A stretch of DNA of 64,000 nucleotides from Synanceia verrucosa (Eukaryota; Chordata; Actinopteri; Perciformes; Synanceiidae): the NCBI GenBank assembly GCA_029721515.1, contig CM056553.1, forward strand, positions 7,322,349-7,386,348, given 5' to 3'. Under the pieces are notes generated by a model. It had not been told where the DNA came from. It worked only from the letters and a program-made list of their open reading frames with translations, and ran no database searches. Made by a program: the position numbers and the translations under genes. Shown here one piece after another: positions 37,801-50,313 of the stretch (position 1 is the first letter of the stretch; each line of letters starts with the position of its first letter).

Positions 37801-40800
37801 TGTGAGGAAGACTGCAGTTTATGCAGTAAATTACACCACAGGTTGAAGACAAGTAGAAAAAAAAAGGCTTTGTTTCTACCCCGAACAACCGTTTTAAAGA
37901 ACCATCAGCGCATCCACCTGTTTCAGCAAGTAGACACCGCAATGCAGAGGAAGGGGGAGGAGGAAGAAGATCAGAAGGAGGCTAACTAGACACAAAAGCC
38001 CTGTCCACCAATCCATCCACCAGCAGGGATTCTCACCTCATCTACTCTTTTTAAAGAACCAGATTAATTTGTGTTGGATGCAATTACTGTGGGTGCCTGC
38101 ATTTCCATTTGACACATGCAGAGGGAGTTTGGTGGTGGAGTCATGGAGCCTCGCTGGGAGGTTGGCAGGGTCCTTGATGGACAGCAGTAAACAAAAGTAG
38201 CCTGCTGCTGCAGTCTGTGTTCAAATAGCTGCTGGCAGCTGGAGAGAAACTTGATGTGAATCACAAGCTACACAACTTTAAAGCAGCATTAACTGTGTTT
38301 CTGACCAGTTAAGTGCAGCAGAAGAAACCATAAAGCTCTGACATCACTGTATAAAAGTTCACCTGGCAAAAAAACACTGGAACAGCTCGCTATTTTCAGC
38401 ATTAGCATTAATTTGGAGTTGTGTGTTAACTCTTCTTTTAGCTCTGCTTTGGTTTCCACCACCTACTGAAGGAACTATCTGGCTCTTTAGCTTCCAAATG
38501 ATTCAGTTCAGTTCAGTTTGCTTGTCACTAGGCTGCCGGCCTGGGGGCAGTATTTCCTAAATATAACAAATAGTAATTGTAATAGTTTTTAGTGACAATG
38601 CAAATATTCAAGTTAAAGTTCAGGTATGAATATTATGGTCAAAAACTAAGCTAATCTGCTTCATCAAGACTGTGAGGGTGTGTTGTGGCTAAACATCACA
38701 TCAACTGCCTTCAGATTGATGACAACGTTTTTGGTGCTTTACGTGAAGTACGTGATCACCCTTTCCATTTTTTTCCTCATAAAAACACTGAATCACAGAA
38801 ATGTGTCATGTAAAACAACAATTTCCTCATTTCCAAATCCAGTGTTTTTACTACTTCTGCCCTGACAGTGACACTGTCATGTTGAAACCAGGAGGCGTTT
38901 TAACCAACATGCCTGACTAAATAAAGACTTTTAGTACAACTTCTCTCCTTGTTCTGCCTAAAAAAGAATGAAGAGCATTTTCTTTTCTGTGCTGTTGCTT
39001 TTAGTTCCCAGCACTACTTATGAAACAGTCTGACCACTTGGCCTTGTCATTCGTCCACTTTCCTGTAATAGTTGTTTCAATACCGATGAAAGTTGTTAAA
39101 CTCATTTCACTTGCACAAATGTGTCTTACTGCTGCCAGCTAGGCCTAGTGATGCAAGATATTACTGAAACAAAATGCAAAAATGAGGGGAAATTTGTTGG
39201 CCTTGAAAACAGAGCAGAACTGGCATGAGAGACGCAATGAAATATCCAGTAGTATATTTTACAACAAACCAAACATGCCTTGTTTAATCACTGTCAGTGT
39301 ACTGTTATACTGAGAGAGCTGCAGCTAGCTGTGGGCTGAGCTGTGCAGTGTTCACTCCTCTCCTCCGCATCTCTGCTCTTCCTCTACCTCCCTGTCGATT
39401 TCCCACAAAGTCCTGTCACCCTGCAGCTGCTTCCAATTCAGAACCAGAGAAGCAAGCCAGCAGGAACATTACAGCACTGTATTACAGCCTGCATTACATC
39501 TGTAAGGGAGAAATTAAAGCCCTTCTCGCATCTGGCCTGGCTGGGAGGAGATAGGCTCTGGCATGTGTGAGGGAGGGGGGTATATGGAAAAGTTGGTGGC
39601 TCAGGTTGCAGTGGGCCACCAGCCCAGACTGTGTGACTGCTGGTGATCAACACCCATTGGGTTGCGCTACAGAGGAGCAGCTGTGCAGTTTCAGCTGATT
39701 CACCAGGAGGCTGAAAGGACAGGGAGCAGAGAGGCTTGACAACACTGCCATCTAGTGCTGGACACACAGTAGTGGCCGCGAATTACCCAGTGGAGTATGA
39801 GTGGAATCTGGTGTGTGAATATATCTTATTCATTTATGTACTGTGATTTATTTATTATAGACACTTAACCCTCCTTGCCCCCAGTGACATCACTGGTGTG
39901 TGAATGTGTATTATTATTAATACAACAAATAAAGATTCAATTTATTATATATATATATATATATATATATATTTTATTCCTGTTTTGTTGATTATTTAAT
40001 TTATATATTATTATTTTATTTATTTCTCTTACCTTGTTTTTCAATTTAGAGATACTATATTGTATATACTAGATATTATATGTACATGGTTCAGGTTGTA
40101 GTCAAAAAAAGCAGATTAAAGCATTCAGTTTATTCATCAATTGAGTAATAACCCAGTTGACATCATTAGTGTGGAGCTTGACAGATGTGGCATGTAGTGT
40201 CTGATATAAAGGTGCAGCCGTAGGAAAAAAAAAAATTAAAGTAGAACACACTGAACTGCAGATTAGTTCATAAGAAAGACTGAATTATCTTTACAACGGT
40301 CACATTTCTTTGCTATGGCAACAGTACACAAAAAAACGGTCACCACTCTGACTAGCCTCTTAATATGAATTATATTGTTATTGTAATCCTTCAGGTGCAA
40401 CTGGTGACATTACTGGAAATGTAGGACATGCTTTTGCATGTTGAACTAGGGACAATTTTTCATAATAAATAGTACCTTTCTAACATAAATATACCCATTC
40501 AATACCAGACCATATAAAGGATGAACTGTTTTGCCTCTTTACATCATAAACCAGTTCTCTGTCCATACTGTCAGTGGTGTTTTTTATTGAACAATAAGCC
40601 ATCAAACCTAGTTATTGATCAGTACTTAATATAGTGTTTCTAAATCCTGGTTACAGTCCCACCTTCCACCAACTTATCAGTGGTCTTCTAGGTACAGGTG
40701 CTATTGTATTTACAACTATTACCTCAGACACATCTTGTCGATCCTGCTGGAGGAGGAGCCTCTGCTGCACTGCCTTCTCGTACTCTTTAATCAGACGTTC

Positions 40801-41762
40801 AAGCTCTCTCTGCAGCTCCCCTGTGTCGCACAGAATCATGTCCTGCAGGGAGACGCAGTGACAACAGTAATGGAACTTGACATGGTTGTAGCTCAGTTCT
40901 GCCTGTCACTGTATATGTGAAGCAATATGGATGGGATGAGGAGTCCAATTTAGGAATGTCACACCCACAGAAACACGCAGCAGACACACCCAGCAGCAAA
41001 AGCCTACCCTCTCCCTGCGCAGTCTTTCCACCACTGCATCCAGACAGTAGCCCGGCTCGGCCACAGAGGTGGTGATGCTGGAGAAAGCCTGTCGACTATT
41101 CAGCTTCCCCTCTAGTTCAGCAATCTGACATTCAAGAGACTCATTCTCCTCCTCAAAACAACGGGCCTAAAGGGCACACAGACAGATTAAACAGGTACAT
41201 AGAGTGTACAGATTCACTGCTTCATTTAGCAGGAACAAAGGCATGATGCAGCAGAGGGGAAAATGAAGTGCTGACAGGGAGCAGTTTGTCCTCACCAGTT
41301 CAATAAGCCTGACCAGGCGGTCATTAAGGGCAGCAATGATGTTGCGGTCCTGGACAAACCGCTTCAGACCCTCCTCGTTGAGCATCTTGGCAGCTACAAA
41401 GTCTAACTTGTTACAGTCACACTTGTCAACGGCTGCATCCCTGAGAGGAAGACACAATGTACCAAATAGACTGGATTTTTAAGGGGAGATCATTTGAGTC
41501 ACCTTCAGGGATAGTTAACTACTTCCATAAAGTTAAATACATCATTCACTAACATTAATGTGCCATATTAGGAAGGAAACAACATACAGCAATATGACTA
41601 CATTGCAACATCATTCTTAATATCTACCCTCTAACCTGAGACCCACACTGACCTGACGGAGGCCCGGTACTGCCCTGCACACTGCAGAGTCAACCCTCCA
41701 TTTCGACTCCAGCTATCATCCTCAAACAGCTTGCGGTAAGAAGACACACGGAGCATGGCCAT
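28768..41762 (-). CDS. Intermediate-filament rod protein, tailless, unrecognised type
   Basis: Ten exons join in frame: 41762-41653, 41440-41296, 41166-41008, 40842-40723, 37733-37638, 36102-35977, 34370-34272, 31664-31554, 31437-31313, 28810-28768 (1134 nt, 377 aa). The head (aa 1-52) contains SSYRKLFED, like the type III assembly motif SSYRRMF. Coil 1A (about aa 54-90) has LNDRLVRLIELARCFEEEN, the helix-initiation motif. Coil 1B covers about aa 92-210, a Gly/Ala-rich linker about aa 211-232, and coil 2 about aa 234-372, ending in the helix-termination motif DYKELLSEKMARDMEIAAYR then SLVEEEEERL. The tail is only CNL, so it is tailless like keratin 19 or phakinin. It presumably forms cytoplasmic 10-nm filaments or copolymerises. 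Exon sizes 96 and 126 nt equal two vimentin rod exons, but the head exon is split off, unlike vimentin. An AG acceptor sits 18 nt before the ATG, so an untranslated first exon is likely. Family certain; orthologue unknown. Confidence 0.88.
30318..30352. repeat. Perfect 14-bp hairpin in the filament gene's last intron
   Basis: AGTCCACATACCAG (30318-30331) and CTGGTATGTGGACT (30339-30352) are exact inverted complements with a 7-nt loop. The mixed base composition makes chance less likely than for an AT palindrome. Its role is unknown. Confidence 0.8.
31077..31114. repeat. AT-rich perfect palindromic hairpin
   Basis: ATATATGCATCTAT (31077-31090) pairs perfectly with ATAGATGCATATAT (31101-31114); two more bases pair inside, leaving a 6-nt loop. 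It sits in the last intron of the filament gene, about 200 nt downstream of exon 9's donor. Confidence 0.8.
33583..34140. repeat. Teleost dispersed repeat in filament-gene intron
   Basis: The left end reads TTAAAGGGTCAGTTCATCCCC and the right part TTGTGCTAAGCTAACTAGCTGC. These are hallmark phrases of a very common fish spacer repeat; the right part is the complement of the TTAGCTTAGCTTAGCA motif seen at 36745-37210. Confidence 0.5.
34856..34874. repeat. (AC)n microsatellite
   Basis: About nine AC units lie in an intron of the filament gene. Confidence 0.85.
35258..35345. repeat. AAGTA-type fish repeat with (AGT)n
   Basis: AGCAGTGGAAGAAATACTCAG followed by AAGTACAAGTTAAACTTAAA and an AGT triplet run (about 35312-35326) is the start of a familiar fish repeat. 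Related fragments lie at 35700-35800, 36120-36330 (inverted) and 61540-61660. Confidence 0.5.
36745..37210. repeat. Teleost 'GTTAGCTTAGCTTAGCA' dispersed repeat
   Basis: The phrases TTGACATTTTGGGATAGTTG, GTTAGCTTAGCTTAGCACAG, ACAGCTAGTCTGGTTCTG and TCAATCTGTACAAAAGC occur in the known family order. It occupies the filament-gene intron between exons 5 and 6. Another copy is at about 48545-48800 in an ocrl intron. It is recognised from memory; the class is not certain. Confidence 0.55.
39946..39974. repeat. (AT)n microsatellite
   Basis: About 13 AT units are present in the filament-gene intron between exons 4 and 5. Confidence 0.85.
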
Positions 41763-42045
41763 AGCTCTGGACAAACTGGGCTACAACACAACAGGCAAAC
41801 AGTGGCAGCACGTCTAAGGTGGGGTTTTATATTCGCAGGAAATGAGAATGTAGCACAGAGGTGGAAGATCTCTCACCAGCATCTGAGTAGACTAAATATA
41901 CTGTGAACATCAGCCGTCAACGATTCCACATGTACCTGAAGAGTGCACCCCAAAAACCACTGTACAATTCTTGTTTATCTGAATAACAAAACTGTCAATA
42001 AAAAGGAATGTTTGAATGGGAAAACAAACCAGCTTTATACACAGT
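41763..42045. other. Gap between ocrl 3' end and filament-gene start
   Basis: About 280 bp separate the presumed ocrl polyadenylation signal from the filament-gene ATG on the same strand. A splice acceptor (gttgtag) lies 18 nt before the ATG, so the true transcription start may be further upstream, possibly within or beyond the ocrl 3'UTR. No TATA box was seen. Confidence 0.4.
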
Positions 42046-42051
42046 TTTATT
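42046..42051 (-). other. ocrl: Candidate ocrl polyadenylation signal
   Basis: AATAAA on the - strand, about 1.8 kb past the ocrl stop (43864). It gives a 3'UTR of about 1.8 kb, in line with the long 3'UTR of human OCRL, and falls before the next gene. Chosen by position; not proven. Confidence 0.45.
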
Positions 42052-43863
42052 TCTGTTAAATAAATTAAAAGCACCGAAAATCTGAAAAGTGTTTCCTCAA
42101 ATGTACCTTATTTTTATGAACAGATTGTAACAAAACTGAAGACTAAAAGCACAATGGATATAAACAGCGGCATGATACAGCACTTAAAATCAGAGGTTAC
42201 TGATTATGTTGATTTTGTGTTTCTAAAGACAAAGTGATTACATAAATGGCTAGGAAATATTCATTCAGGTCCAGACCAGCCTTTGGAAAAGCTTGGTTTG
42301 ATTATGACAAACGGGAGGATTTAGTGTATTGATGGCAATAGAACAACACAGAGCATATAGAGCAATTTCAGCCCGACAGGCTTTTCTAGAAGTGCCATGA
42401 TTGTCAGTGATGTCATATTACATCATCTGCTCACATTAAGTCTTCTTCCGAGAAGGAAGAGTCTGGGCTTTTTTCTGACTTCACGACATTACAGGAAATA
42501 TTCAGCAAAGGCAAATTAATATAATAAATGTGAAATATTTTTGCAGAGTGGGAAAACTAATGTTGACATCCCTTGGTAAAAACTGTAAAGGAAACAACTG
42601 TTCATAATACACAGTTTAGAGGTTCCTGATTTCAATAAGCATGACTTATTTCGCAACACTCGCTACAGAAAAAAAAAAATCCTCAGTGTCACAAATGGTG
42701 CACAAAGACAGGCTGTATCCTGCAGAGTAATGAGCCATTACATCTTGCACACAGAAAGTGCTGCATCACTTAAAACAAGAGCATTACTCATCCAGATTTA
42801 CCATGAAAACAACAGGAAACGATCTTTAAGATGTGGCAGAAGTGAGAAAAAGACAAACATGGACAATAACAGTACCACCTTGATGACAAACACACACCAT
42901 CACATTTGCATCACCATACTGACAGTCAAGCACCCCATGAAACAGGGAAATAATCACTATTTACACTATTTAAGACATGAAACCACAGAGGGTGACTCTT
43001 CACTCAATTCCGGTTAACCAGGAAGTTAGTGTGTTAACAGACTTGTTTTGTAACTCAAGAGGAACTGGCAAAATAAGATGTAAGGCTCGCAGATGGAGCT
43101 ACATAAAAACAGCTGAAACATTCACAACACAGTGTTTTCCATAATATGATGACAAAGACAATTATTATTTTAAAACCAATAAAGAGCTGAAAATAAAGCA
43201 AACTGTAGTAGAAACCAGAGTTTAGATGCAAACATAATAATATAAATAACAGTTAAAATACAAGTATGGTATGGTGATAATATCGTCCCCTCAGTTAAAA
43301 TGGATGATTGTCATGACTTGTCTAAAGCTTAAACATTCTTAGTGATACATTTCTTTACTTATCCCATTCAAATTATTTAACGATTATACTTTCATTCAGT
43401 CTACTTCCTAAAACTTCAGGAATTTGCTTTTCTTTAGTGTAATGCATCTTAGTATCTATGGATGTATAGTGTTTTCACATTTGTACCGCTCACTGCTCAG
43501 AGATTATTTTGGCATTTTTGGCCACCTACAATAACAAGTGTCAGAAGAGGATAAGGAGCCATCAGAAAATGCATCAGTTCCAACCCCACAAGTACTTCCA
43601 AGTCCAGCGAGTGGTCATTCTGTGAATGCACTGGAGATATGACATTGTAAAATCATTATCTTGTAATGGACGTCAACAGCTCCTCTAATAAGGAGTTTGT
43701 GAAAAGGTAGGGTGCAAAACTGCTGCACTGGTCTCCGATAGATGACACTACGCCACATGGTCATGTTACTGTGTCTTACAGCTCCAGGTCCTTTGTCAAC
43801 AACAAGCCAGGTTGGGGATCAGCTCCAAACCTCACCGCCATCGAGAATTACCATTGACCTCCG

Positions 43864-46800
43864 TTACTCCTCGTCTCCTGCCATGAGGAAACCCAGGATG
43901 AAGTCAATGGCTTTCTGTCGTTCGTGTGGCGTCTGCCTGCCCATCACGTTGGGAGGCGGCCGGATGAGGAGGCTAGCAAAGAGCGTAGCTAAAATAAAAG
44001 GACAATGAGTCAAAGAAAATAGAAGAAACAAGAAACAAAAATATTGTATTCTTCTAACCAGTAAAACAAAAGAAATCTATTTTAAATGTTCTACATCACT
44101 GTTTCGCAAATTGAGCACCCCCCAGTTATGAGTAGTTTTTTTATTTTTATTTATTTTCTTTTATAATGGCAATCCCCATAATGTATGCATGCGGGGGGAG
44201 GGGTGTGATATGCGACCAGTAGTGCTTGGTGGTCCGTGAATTATTGGTCCTTGGTCTGAAATAATTTGAGAAGCACCATTCTATATAACCAGCAGTGTGA
44301 AGATGTGTGACTATACGCCAGTAAAACATCCATGTCACTGTAACCTCCTGTTGTGTTTTGTTGGGATTTTCAACAGAATGACTGGATGAACAGTGAAATC
44401 CATGACTGACAGACAGCCGACACTAATGAAGAGAGTGAATAATTAATGCTCTCCCCTACTACTCTATTACCTACAGTGACTTTAAACCTTTAAATGGGTA
44501 CTGTGACATGAGGCTAAACGCTTCAGTGGAAATACTCAGGCACCCAGTATTGGGTACCATCGAAGAATGAAGGTCGTAGCTTCAATTAATACTGGCAGCA
44601 GAATGTTTCACATGGAAGAGCAGTATTTTATCTTAATGTGTTCATATGAAATAATAGTAGCAGTGAAAAACAGTGTTTCAGCTCAGCATATCGTTACTAT
44701 TGCTTAACAGTAGTTCCCATTGTCACAGTGACTCACAGGAATCAATGTTGTTTCACTCATTGAGAGCAACACAGAAAACACACCAATTTACACTTGATAA
44801 AGATTGATATGCATGTCGCCAATAAACAATAATGAGCTACAAAGAACAACTAAAGTAGTGACCATTAAGGAAAAAAAGAATGCTTTTCATACCTATGAGG
44901 CTGGCCGTCAGGTTGTTGTTGTGTGAGTGCCTGAGAAGCTCCTTCAGAAAGGCCATTAAGTAGCGAAACACATTGCGGTGAGCCCGGGGCAACTGGGAGA
45001 TCAACTGTCAAAAGTATTAAAAGTAGACAAAGATTAGTCATTGGGTATTATAAACAACAAGAACCACCACTGTAACTAAAAAAAAAAATACTTAGCACAA
45101 TTCAATAGTATGGAGTAGGGTCTAAATTAAGTCCAAGAAACTTTTTACCCCCAAAAAAGGGCAAGGAAGTACAGGAACCTTCAAAGTGGGTTTAGCAGGG
45201 ATGAGTGTCACTGACCAGTGAAACACACACAGCAGATGCAACTGTACCACTTCACTGCTAAAACAAGGAAGTATTCAATTTAGGTTGAGGACCATTTTAG
45301 GATGAGGGAGAGTATTTCTCCTTGTTTGGCAACATTAAAAGCAGAGCTTGGTTTTGCTGCAAGTTTCCAAGCTCATAAAAAAAGAGGAAAAGGGAGAGGT
45401 TGTGTGAGCAAACTGTGGAATAGAGAAACAAGCAGTGATGTGGTGACAAAACAGCAAGTTTTCCTTGCAGAGAAGAGGGGTTGCTGATCTACCTCTGACT
45501 TTGGTTGAATTCACGTTACATTAACACAAATAAACCGATTGAGGCAACGGCAGACAGCACCTCCTTAAATAACTTTTGCTGCCAACCAAATCAGCAGCAC
45601 ATTGCTGTTCTCCTATAGATAATGCACCTACTATCGACACTCTTTGAAAAAATCCAAACTATCCCTTTAAGTGTGGTCGCTGCACCTGTTTGCAGAGGCG
45701 GCTGTCATGTGAGCAGTCCAGGCACCGTTGGTAGAGTTCGTAACACACCACTGGCTCTGGCAAGGCCTCCAAGAAGATCAACAGAGCCTCAGCTACAGAG
45801 TGGTTACACCCAGCTGCATGAACCGTTAGGGAAGAACAAGCCAGTGCAGAGTGCTATAAATACACTGAGAGGTAGGGTCGACATTAACCTTCTGACCTCA
45901 TGACATCACATGATTATTTTTATGATGGCTAGTACTATCATCTTGATGACACTAATAACAATTACAATAGGACCCCTGAGCTAACTGAGTTTCAAGTATG
46001 TCTTAATGTTGCTTTGTGTTTTGTATATTGAACGGGCCATTTGGCATTAAATGATTACAGGACTGGGTGTTGTAGGTCCAGCCTCTTAAATCAGGATACA
46101 AATGGAGTCTGGGATGCTGGTGTCCAGACAGTCGATGATGCTCTGCAGCTCCTCCTGCAGACCTGGTGTCTGGAACAAATCCTCCTGGGAGACACACGGA
46201 GACAATATTTAAAAACACTCAAAAAGTACTCCAATGCTACACAAATTTCTGGTGAATGATTTTAAGAAACTTTTGAGTGGCAGATTTTAAGGGGCTTTTA
46301 ACTGAGAAGTGTGGCCCATACATCATAACATAGTGAGCAAGAAAACATGAGTTGGACTTCAGTCTCACATTAATCACTCCAAGAATGTGCCTGAACTGTA
46401 CATTTAGGTTTGTATCAACTGTTAATAGCTCGTGAAATGATTTGGAGTACAGCAACGCTGCTTTCACAGGACATTGACGCTATATAAAATGGATATTATG
46501 ATATGAAAATAGACAAGATCCAGGATTTGTTTTATCATGTTAGAGCTTTTCTTGGTCTGTAAGGCATTACATGAAAATGAGGCAGTTATTAGACCTAGTC
46601 TAATAAATGGTACACTGCAAATACATACAATATACTGTACTTGGAAATACTATATCAGTGTTATCTAGGGGTGTGATGAGATCTTGATATTTCTCATTAT
46701 AAAGTGAAAAGATGTCTTGTGAGCACAGGGCAGAAAGAAACCTATCAGACTTTAAGCTATCCAAGCTTCTCTTTGTGAGCTGTAGGTGGCAGTAATGAGC

Positions 46801-49800
46801 TTTTTCTACATCTGGTCTGCCAGTAACTGACAAGATGAAGGAAAGCAGCAACGGCAGCACTTCAGTAAAGTTAGAAAGATATTGGAAGATTCAAACTTCC
46901 CGGATCAATACTTCAAATCCAGTCTGATCTTAAGATGCAAACAATGCATTTCTGCAGTGTTGGTGAGGCACATGATGAGCTACAACCATATTTTTACCAA
47001 AACAATGCATCCCTGGCGCTCCATGGAAAACATTGCTCCTAATGAGCACCAACCGTTGCGGAGACAGCGCCGGACAGCACCAGAACGAAAAACGAAATGA
47101 TGCTGTAGCATCACCAGTTTCAGCTCAGACACATCTCACCTCATACTGCTGATACTACAACACTGACTTTGACTAAAAGTGATGTAATCTTTATGATTTT
47201 ATTTTTAACAACTAAAAAGTTACAAATGCTTAAATAATATCAGAAGTTGCAGTGAGTATTTTATTACCTTTAGCTAGTATTTTAGTCATTGTGTCCTTCT
47301 TACCTGATCACAGGACTTGGTGTAGAGATGGTTGACAAGAATCCACACTTCCTTGGGGATCTTCAGAGGTTTGTCCTCAGTACTTGCACCATCCACCATC
47401 AGGAAGCTGACCTTGGACTTTTCCTGATGAGAGATACAGTCATTATGTTTTGCACTGACACACCACAAGACATTACCTGGGCATTACATATTACCAGGAA
47501 TAATATTTCAATATTCACCTATTTATTCATTACAAGAAAAATGGTAACAATTACATTACTCCCTTAGTGTGTGACTCAAAGAGCTCTCTACAGAGACTGC
47601 ACATGACACAATGATCAATTAGTGATGGAGTAGGAGCAGCAGCGAGGTCAGGATTATCTCTGGGGTCTGGAAACTTGAATGAAGGAGAGCCAAAAAAAGT
47701 ATGGGATATCACATTCTTTATGTCTGCAAATGGATTCCTGAGGCTCACGAGACAAGGCATCCAAAAATAACGAGAGCTAGTGAGCCTGAAGTGTGCCTTT
47801 AATGGGGGGACCATGCTAAACATGCAGAACTAATATTCTGTGAAACACCAAAAGCTTCTACTGCGAACCCTCAGGGTATTTACTGTGTGGTGAATCATCC
47901 AGAGGAAGTTCAAGGCCAAGAAAGCTTTTATGTAAACTGCTTCATTGTTAAGAAACAAAACCTAATTCATATTCTAATTGGAAATCCGTTAACTCATGCA
48001 GCATCTCAGTTTCAATGATCCATAACAAGTTATAAAATGGAAGAGTAGACTTGTTGACATCATGGAAGTGTCTGAGCTGAGCTGAACAGACCTGATACTT
48101 ATTCTCATAAGCTACAAATCACGTGTACAAGATAGCTGTGCATCAGGGTGACCTGCTGTGAAATGGGATTTAGTGTGTTTGCATGTGTCTTAAGTTTCAC
48201 TGGAGTGGTGTACGCTGTCATCAACGGGCCAGGGGAGATTTAATGGGTGACTGATCCACACACAGATCACAAATAATCCGGCATGGTCTGGTCTGTGACT
48301 GTGACTGCCTGTAGGTTAACAATTGTTGCCCTTGTCAGCTTTTTGAAGAGTGTGAAACTGATTACATTTTCTGATTAGCTAGTGACGCCACTTCTTAAAT
48401 CAACCTACGTGCAGCAAAGTTATGGCTGTGGAGGACAGCACGTCAAAGAACAGACCATTTTAGAAAGTACACTGACTTACTTTCCTTGAGTTAAAACTAT
48501 TGTGTCTGTGTGTGGAATGTATGTATGGATTGATGGCTGCATGGAGATACGGAAAAAAAGATAAGCTTAGTTTAACACAAAGACTGGAGGTAAGGTGAAA
48601 CAGCTAGCCTGGCTCTGTCCTGTAAGCTCATGGATCTGCAACTCACTCTCGACTTCCTTCACCAGATTTCATGCCTCACTGGTGAGGAAGTAACAGGCCC
48701 CCAGTAACGAAGCCACTTGCACTGATTTAACTTCTCATCCAAATCTCCAAGAATGAAAGTTAACATGGATATTTTACACGTTAGCAAAAACTGAATTACA
48801 TTCTACTGCAGAATGTGAATCTTTTAGATTAGACATGACCAGGATGTAGTCCACACTGGGTTTAATATTATGTCCTAACATGATCTTGAACCAGTTTCTC
48901 TGTATATGAGCAAGCGAGGAAGAGCAATAAAGTGTCATGAAGCACAGCTAAAGTAACATTGACCTTGATTTGCCTGATAGCTGATCAGTATTGAGTTAAT
49001 ATTTTACCTTTTCCATGTAGCTGTCCTCTCCCTGAGAAAGAAGCCAGCCCACAACCACAGTGAAGAGTTGGAAAGGAAGAATCAAGGCAGTAAGAGGCGA
49101 TGAGGGGAAATAAAAGAAAAATAAGGTAGATAGAAGAGGTATGCATAAACACAGAATCAGAAAAGCAGATCATAAATCATTGATCAAATACACCAGACCA
49201 GAAGAAAAATGGAATAGATAAAAGAGAAAAAAAGGAGTACTGAATGATAGCAGGACTATATCCCCAAGCAAAATTAGATTAAGTCAAAAATAGCATTATG
49301 GAAACAGACAGAAGTGAACGTGTGAAGACCAGTGGAGTCTATTTATATAAGTACTAATACGAGCCTGACCTGAGTCAGTTTTCCCTGTTCTTTAGGAGCT
49401 TCCTCGTTCCCTTAACCCCTTTTGGCCAGAAATATACAGGTTGAGACATTTTTTGCCCTCCAAATATAATTCTCTCTGTGTGACTGAGTTTACCCAGCGG
49501 GAGTGAACAAGCTCTCACATGTCCTCTCAGGTTTCAGGTGGTGAACAGCTAAAGAGTGAAGACCAGCTAAAGAATAACAATCTGAGCTAATCTGTCCTGC
49601 GTAGAGGAGGGTCATGATTCACAGAGAGAGCTTCTACTAATCTGAGGGAAATATGTCAATATTCACTAATCCTACCACTTTGAACAGGTCTAATTGGATT
49701 ACCCTTTCCCTCACCAGGTCAATTAGTTTGGTGATGGGGATCTCTCTGATGGGCTTCTTCATGCGGCACAGTGTCTCCAGAGAGGTGCCAAAGCAGCTGG

Positions 49801-50313
49801 GTAGGTAGTTGCCAGAGATGGTAATGAAGTAGTCCTTGCCACGGTCCAGATGGAGCACCAGAATGTCCTCTATGGTCTCCTCTCCACAGTTCAGCAGCGT
49901 GACTGAGTCTTTACTGACATACGCCTCCAGATAGATCTCCAGGGTCTCATCTGTTCAGGGAGATAAGACAGTGTTTTGATGCAACAATTAGAAAAAGGTG
50001 ACAGTCTAACAATGACACCATTATAGTGGCAGATATCTGCACATATAACAGTATAAAGTCTCCCTTTTACAATTGATTAAAACACTAAGTTATCACGGAT
50101 CTAAAATTCAGATAATTAAAACAGGAATTTGAGTTATTCAGACTTACTTGGCTCTAAGAATCCGTCGCATGGCTCGGCACGGAGCCAAGGTTTACAATAC
50201 TGTGAGTCATTGAGTTTAGGGATGAAGGCAAAGTGACAGGGGACCTGCCCGTCATTTGTGATTAGGAAGCGCTCCCTTTGAAGCTGCCGGAATTTCACAT
50301 TCTCAAAGGTAAA
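43864..50313 (-). CDS. ocrl: ocrl ASH and RhoGAP-like exons (coding exons 16-23)
   Basis: Exons 50313-50148 and 49950-49715 encode the ASH (ASPM-SPD2-Hydin) domain that binds Rab GTPases, with FLEPNETLEIYLEAYVSKDS and EDILVLHLDRGKDYFITISG. Exons from 47423 to 43864 encode the catalytically silent RhoGAP-like domain, with KIPKEVWILVNHLY, EDLFQTPGLQEELQ, NHSVAEALLIFLEALPEPV, HRNVFRYLMAFLKELL and FASLLIRPPPNVMGRQTP, ending FLMAGDEE and TAA (43866-43864). In human this domain binds APPL1 and IPIP27 F&H peptides. Confidence 0.93.
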
